Origin: Deltaproteobacteria bacterium | GTDB taxonomy: Bacteria > Desulfobacterota > Desulfobacteria > Desulfobacterales > SpSt-501 | DNA length: 64,000 nucleotides | Reading direction: 5' to 3' | Assembly: GCA_016219005.1 (NCBI GenBank) | Contig: JACRCN010000014.1 | Span: 1-64,000, forward strand | The notes under the pieces: model-generated | Seen by the model: only the letters and a program-made list of their open reading frames with translations | Databases searched by the model: none | Told to the model about the DNA's origin: nothing | In this document: positions 60,844 through 64,000 of the stretch, piece by piece | How positions within the stretch are numbered: the stretch's first letter is position 1 | How the letters are laid out: every line of letters begins with the position of its first letter | Translations under genes and position numbers: made by a program

Positions 60844-62293
60844 ATCCCTTGATGACGGCGAGTGGCGTCAGCCGCGCCACGCGCCGGGCGATGCCGGCGC
60901 CGTGAACCACCTCCACCACCCGGTCGACGTCCTTATACGCACCCGGGGCTTCCTCCGCCAGGCCGGACAGGCTTCCCGCCCGCACCTTGATTCCACGGGT
61001 TTCCAGCTCCTCACGCAGGCCGGCGCCGTGAACCGATCGTTTGGCCTGGTGCCGGCTCATCGTCCGGCCTGCACCGTGGCAGGTGGACCCGAAGGTCTGG
61101 TCCATGGCGCCCGCGGTGCCGACGAGCACCCAGCTGGAGGTGCCCATGGACCCCGGGACCAGGACGGGTTGACCGATGTCGCGGTAGGCCGCGGGCAGCA
61201 CCGCGGAGCCGGGGCCGAAGGCCCGGGTGGCTCCTTTGCGGTGCACGCACAGCGTCAGCCGCCGGCCGTCGACCGTGTGGGATTCGATCTTGGCCATGTT
61301 GTGGGCGATATCGTAGATCTGAAAGAGGTGGTGGTTTTTGACTCGTCCGGCCAGAACCTGCTCGAAGCTGCGCCGGATGTGAAACGCCAGCACCTGCCGG
61401 TTGGCGAAGGCGTAGTTGGCTGCGGCCTGCATGGCCGCCAGGTAATTCCGGCCCTCGGGACTGCCGGCCGGGGCGCACACCAGTTCGCGGTCGGGCAGCG
61501 TCAGGCCGTATTTTCGCACGGTCTTCTGGAAGAGGTTGACGTAGTCGGTGCAAACCTGGTGGCCGAGCCCGCGCGAGCCGCAGTGAATCTGGGCGACGAC
61601 CTGGCCGGAAAAAAGCCCGAGGCGTCGGGCGGTGTCCTCGTCCTGGACGCGGTCTACCACATCGACCTCGATGAAGTGGTTGCCCGCGCCGAGGGTGCCC
61701 ACCTGGCCTCGGCCCCGGTCCCGAGCGCGGGCGCTGACCCTGTCGGCGTCGGCCCCCGCCAGACAGCCGCCTTCCTCGGTGCGGTCGAGGTCCGCCTCGG
61801 TGGCGAATCCCCGCTTGAGCGCCCAGCGCGCGCCATTTTGCATGACCTCATCCAACTCGCCCGGCTTGAGCTTCACCGGGCCGCCCTGGCCCACACCGCT
61901 CGGGCAGTTGGCGTAGAGGACGGTGGCGAGTTGGTCGAGGTGGGGTTGCACGGCGTCGGCTTCCAGCGGGCTTGCCAGCAGACGCACCCCGCAGTTGATG
62001 TCGTAGCCGACGCCGCCGGGGGAGATGACGCCGTCCGGGAGCTCGGTGGCGGCGACACCGCCGATGGGAAACCCGTAGCCCTGGTGGATGTCCGGCATGG
62101 CCAACACATAGCGGACGACGCCGGGCAGGGTCGCGGTGTTCACCAACTGCTCGAGGCTGCGATCACCCGTGATGCCGTCGAGCAGTCGGTCGTCGGCGTA
62201 GAACCGCGCCGGTACCCGCATGTCCGAGCGGTGAGAGGTCGGGATCTCGTAAAGAAAATCACCGATTTTTTTGAGGTCGCGCGCGCCGACCAT
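60842..62293 (-). CDS. rtcB: RNA-splicing ligase RtcB
   Basis: 483 residues, with all diagnostic motifs: DINCGVRLL (Mn ligand Cys), [45 protein letters not shown] and CHGAGR with the guanylylated His. RtcB joins 2',3'-cyclic phosphate and 5'-OH RNA ends using GTP. The archease gene lies 32 bp upstream in the same direction, a conserved pair. No RtcA or RtcR is in the window. Confidence 0.96.
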   Translation of the reverse strand: MVGARDLKKIGDFLYEIPTSHRSDMRVPARFYADDRLLDGITGDRSLEQLVNTATLPGVVRYVLAMPDIHQGYGFPIGGVAATELPDGVISPGGVGYDINCGVRLLASPLEADAVQPHLDQLATVLYANCPSGVGQGGPVKLKPGELDEVMQNGARWALKRGFATEADLDRTEEGGCLAGADADRVSARARDRGRGQVGTLGAGNHFIEVDVVDRVQDEDTARRLGLFSGQVVAQIHCGSRGLGHQVCTDYVNLFQKTVRKYGLTLPDRELVCAPAGSPEGRNYLAAMQAAANYAFANRQVLAFHIRRSFEQVLAGRVKNHHLFQIYDIAHNMAKIESHTVDGRRLTLCVHRKGATRAFGPGSAVLPAAYRDIGQPVLVPGSMGTSSWVLVGTAGAMDQTFGSTCHGAGRTMSRHQAKRSVHGAGLREELETRGIKVRAGSLSGLAEEAPGAYKDVDRVVEVVHGAGIARRVARLTPLAVIKG

Positions 62294-62325
62294 GGTGCCC
62301 TCCTGGCGCAGGATAGAGGCCGGCT

Positions 62326-62763
62326 TCAGACGTCGAAAACGACGGTCGCCGTTAGTCCATGCGGGGTTTGCACGATGTCGAGATTGTGGAAAGTGACCGC
62401 CTTGACGTGCCTTTCGAGGCGGTCCGCTCGGCCTCCCCGGGCGACGGCGCGAAGATGGGTCGAGCTGATCTGCTCAACCTCGAACCGGTCAAAGACCAGC
62501 ATTTCGGTTTCTGCCCAGAACGCGAGCTCGCTCAGCCAATTTACCAGGAGCGTCTCGGCGTCCACCGCAGCGAGGTCGATCACCCGGGTGGCGGTCCTGC
62601 CGCCGGCTGAGGGCACGGGGTCCATGATGTTGAGCAGGCCCCGGGCCGCATTGACCAGAAGCTCCTCGAGATTGCATCCGCGGATTCGCAGCGCCCGGTC
62701 GGCGGTGTGCTCGATTTCTTCAAAAGCGGCTCCCGATGCACCGGTATCGACCACGTCGCTCAT
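62326..62763 (-). CDS. Archease (RtcB activator)
   Basis: 145 residues. The family signature [12 protein letters not shown] is near the N-terminus, and [25 protein letters not shown] with the conserved Lys/His and final Asp ends the protein. Archease promotes RtcB guanylylation and multiple turnover. It precedes rtcB by 32 bp. Confidence 0.95.
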   Translation of the reverse strand: MSDVVDTGASGAAFEEIEHTADRALRIRGCNLEELLVNAARGLLNIMDPVPSAGGRTATRVIDLAAVDAETLLVNWLSELAFWAETEMLVFDRFEVEQISSTHLRAVARGGRADRLERHVKAVTFHNLDIVQTPHGLTATVVFDV

Positions 62764-63131
62764 GGGAAGAGTTTCCTGGGATTCGGCGTGAATTCCGCCA
62801 TCCCCTATGCAGCTATCTCAAAAATGCATCTAACAGTCGACGGCGGCGTTGCGCGCCTCTGAAAAATGCTCACAACCTGCCGCGATTGCGGCGCTTTTTC
62901 AGCGGCGTGCGCCTTGCTCTCGGCTTATGATCTGCGATTTTTGAGATGGCTTCATGTCAATATCTAACGACTGGGCCTGGGATGTCAAGATTATCGGCGC
63001 GGCAGGCGGGCTGCCTCCGGCACGGGGCTTTACAAGGCATGGCCGATTTTTTATAAACAGAGAACGCGTGCCCGCCGGCCCGACCGGCGGCGGGGTTCTG
63101 CATCGACGGATCCGCACACGGAGGTGAAACG
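62764..63131. other. Divergent intergenic region between archease and the dehydrogenase gene
   Basis: 368 bp. Contains repeat B2 (62811-62951) and a GC-rich inverted repeat around 63072-63098. No small ORF with a ribosome site was seen. The promoters for both flanking genes must lie here, but none is convincing. Confidence 0.5.
62811..62951. repeat. Intergenic repeat family B, copy 2
   Basis: A 141-bp element with near-perfect 15-bp terminal inverted repeats (AGCTATCTCAAAAAT / ATTTTTGAGATGGCT, one mismatch). It aligns throughout with 48149-48286. Confidence 0.75.
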
Positions 63132-64000
63132 ATGAAAGCCGTCTATTTTGAACGGCACGGTGAACTGGAGGTGCTGCATTACGGTGATGTGCCCGATCCC
63201 GAGCTAACGGCCGGCCAGGCGGTGGTCCGCGTGCGCGCCTGCGCCCTGAACTACCTGGACATCTGGGTCCGGCGCGGATGGCCGGGGCTGAGGCTGCAGA
63301 TGCCCCACTGGTGCGGTGCGGACGTGGCGGGCGAGATCTTGGCCCTGGGCACCGGCGTCACCGGTTGGAGCATCGGCCAGCGCGTGGTGATCGACCCCGG
63401 GATCAGCCTCGTCGAAGACGAGTTCACGCGGCGGGGCGAGTGCTCCGTCAGCCCCGGCTACCACATCATCGGGGAGCACGTCCGCGGCGGGGCGGCCGAG
63501 TACATTTCCGTTCCGGCCGGGAACTTGGCCGCCCTGCCCGATGGGATGGGTTTCCCGGAAGCCGCCGCGCCCCTGCTGGTGGGTCTGACCGCTTGGCGCA
63601 TGCTCATCCACCGGGCCGGCCTGCGGGCAGGGGAATCCGTCCTTGTGGTCGGTTCCGGGGGCGGGGTGAACAGCATGGCCATTCAAATCGCGAAGCTTGC
63701 CGGCGCTTTCGTTTTGGTCGTGGCAGGCAATCCGGACAAGGCCGAAAAGGCCAAGGCTCTCGGTGCCGACGTCGTCGTGGACCGGTCCACCGCGGACTGG
63801 GTCCGGGAGGTGTTGAAAATGACCGGCAAGCGCGGGGTGGATGTGGTGGTGGACAACGTCGGGCAAGCCACCCTCATGGGCAGCATGCAGGCCGCGGCCC
63901 GCGGCGGGCGCATTGTCATCGTCGGCAACACCAGCGGCCCTCACGCGCAGATCGACATCCGCTTCATCTTCGGCAAGCAGATCAGCGTGATCGGAAGCAC
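63132..64000 (+). CDS. Zinc-type alcohol dehydrogenase/quinone oxidoreductase-like protein, 3' end cut by window edge
   Basis: ATG at 63132 with GAGGTGAAAC before it; 289 residues are visible up to the window edge. The MDR fold is clear: MKAVYFERHGELEVL, CALNYLDIWVRRG, GADVAGEI, LLVGLTAWRML and the NAD(P) motif VVGSGGGVNSMAIQIAKLAG, followed by GRIVIVGNTSG. The four structural-zinc cysteines expected near residues 95-115 are not present (only Cys in GECSVSPGY), so it is either non-zinc or has lost that site. Function unassigned. Confidence 0.85.
   Translation, partial: MKAVYFERHGELEVLHYGDVPDPELTAGQAVVRVRACALNYLDIWVRRGWPGLRLQMPHWCGADVAGEILALGTGVTGWSIGQRVVIDPGISLVEDEFTRRGECSVSPGYHIIGEHVRGGAAEYISVPAGNLAALPDGMGFPEAAAPLLVGLTAWRMLIHRAGLRAGESVLVVGSGGGVNSMAIQIAKLAGAFVLVVAGNPDKAEKAKALGADVVVDRSTADWVREVLKMTGKRGVDVVVDNVGQATLMGSMQAAARGGRIVIVGNTSGPHAQIDIRFIFGKQISVIGS

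Noticed and set aside
1-64000. CRISPR arrays, tRNA/rRNA genes, complete insertion sequences
   Set aside because: No regularly spaced repeats, cloverleaf-like sequences, rRNA core motifs or transposase genes were recognised by reading.

Overview
The window is GC-rich, densely coded DNA that looks like a strictly anaerobic member of the Desulfobacterota (sulfate-reducer-like). Support comes from the gene families present: an ETF:menaquinone-type Fe-S oxidoreductase, a tungsten aldehyde:ferredoxin oxidoreductase with a polyferredoxin, a triheme c-type cytochrome, rubredoxin, rubrerythrin, desulfoferrodoxin, flavodiiron protein and hybrid-cluster protein. No rRNA, tRNA, CRISPR or complete transposon was seen. 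Taxonomy is an inference from gene content, not from a search.

Region 1 (1-35.9 kb) is a large C1/methylated-amine island. On the minus strand it holds two non-pyrrolysine MttB-superfamily methyltransferases (3761-5197 and 18551-19972), a cognate corrinoid protein (17858-18481), an unusual DUF1638-hydantoinase/oxoprolinase fusion (880-3681), a Liv-type ABC importer (livK-livG-livF-livH-livM, 17764 down to 12605), a dimethylglycine/sarcosine dehydrogenase (10138-12555), ETF (8352-10091) and a membrane Fe-S oxidoreductase of the EMO class (6182-8197). On the plus strand, divergent from an RpiR-type regulator, is a complete heterotetrameric sarcosine oxidase soxBDAG (27403-32507), another DAO-type flavoenzyme (32573-33910) and a second ETF pair (34093-35838). 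Read together these fit glycine betaine -> dimethylglycine (corrinoid methyltransferase) -> sarcosine -> glycine, with electrons passed through ETF to menaquinone instead of O2. An AOR-polyferredoxin operon with its own PAS/sigma-54 activator (21704-26087) sits inside the island, next to a visibly AT-rich DUF2284 gene.

Region 2 (35.9-44.9 kb) is metal handling and small redox genes: feoAB, an ECF sigma factor with a soluble zinc anti-sigma factor and a 29-residue membrane peptide, a copper P-type ATPase with a CopZ-like metallochaperone and a CysQ phosphatase, then a compact siroheme sulfite-reductase-like protein, a HEAT-repeat protein and a ferredoxin.

Region 3 (45-55.4 kb) is an oxidative/nitrosative stress island, almost all on the minus strand: flavodiiron protein, a 53-residue rubredoxin, an FMN reductase-ArsC-like fusion, a triheme cytochrome, a zinc ribbon protein, flavodoxin, a rubredoxin-like protein, desulfoferrodoxin, rubrerythrin, an Fe-S protein, an HD hydrolase and hybrid-cluster protein. 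A Crp/Fnr regulator is divergent from hcp with an FNR-like box between them.

Region 4 (55.4-64 kb) carries a DUF2318/FtsX/ABC-ATPase cluster resembling part of the Campylobacter P19 metal-transport locus, a sugar-phosphate isomerase-like protein, a tandem Usp protein, archease-rtcB (RNA repair ligase) and a truncated zinc-type dehydrogenase at the right edge. Three families of short (125-155 bp) intergenic repeats with terminal inverted repeats recur in the window; copies of two of these families lie immediately at stop codons.
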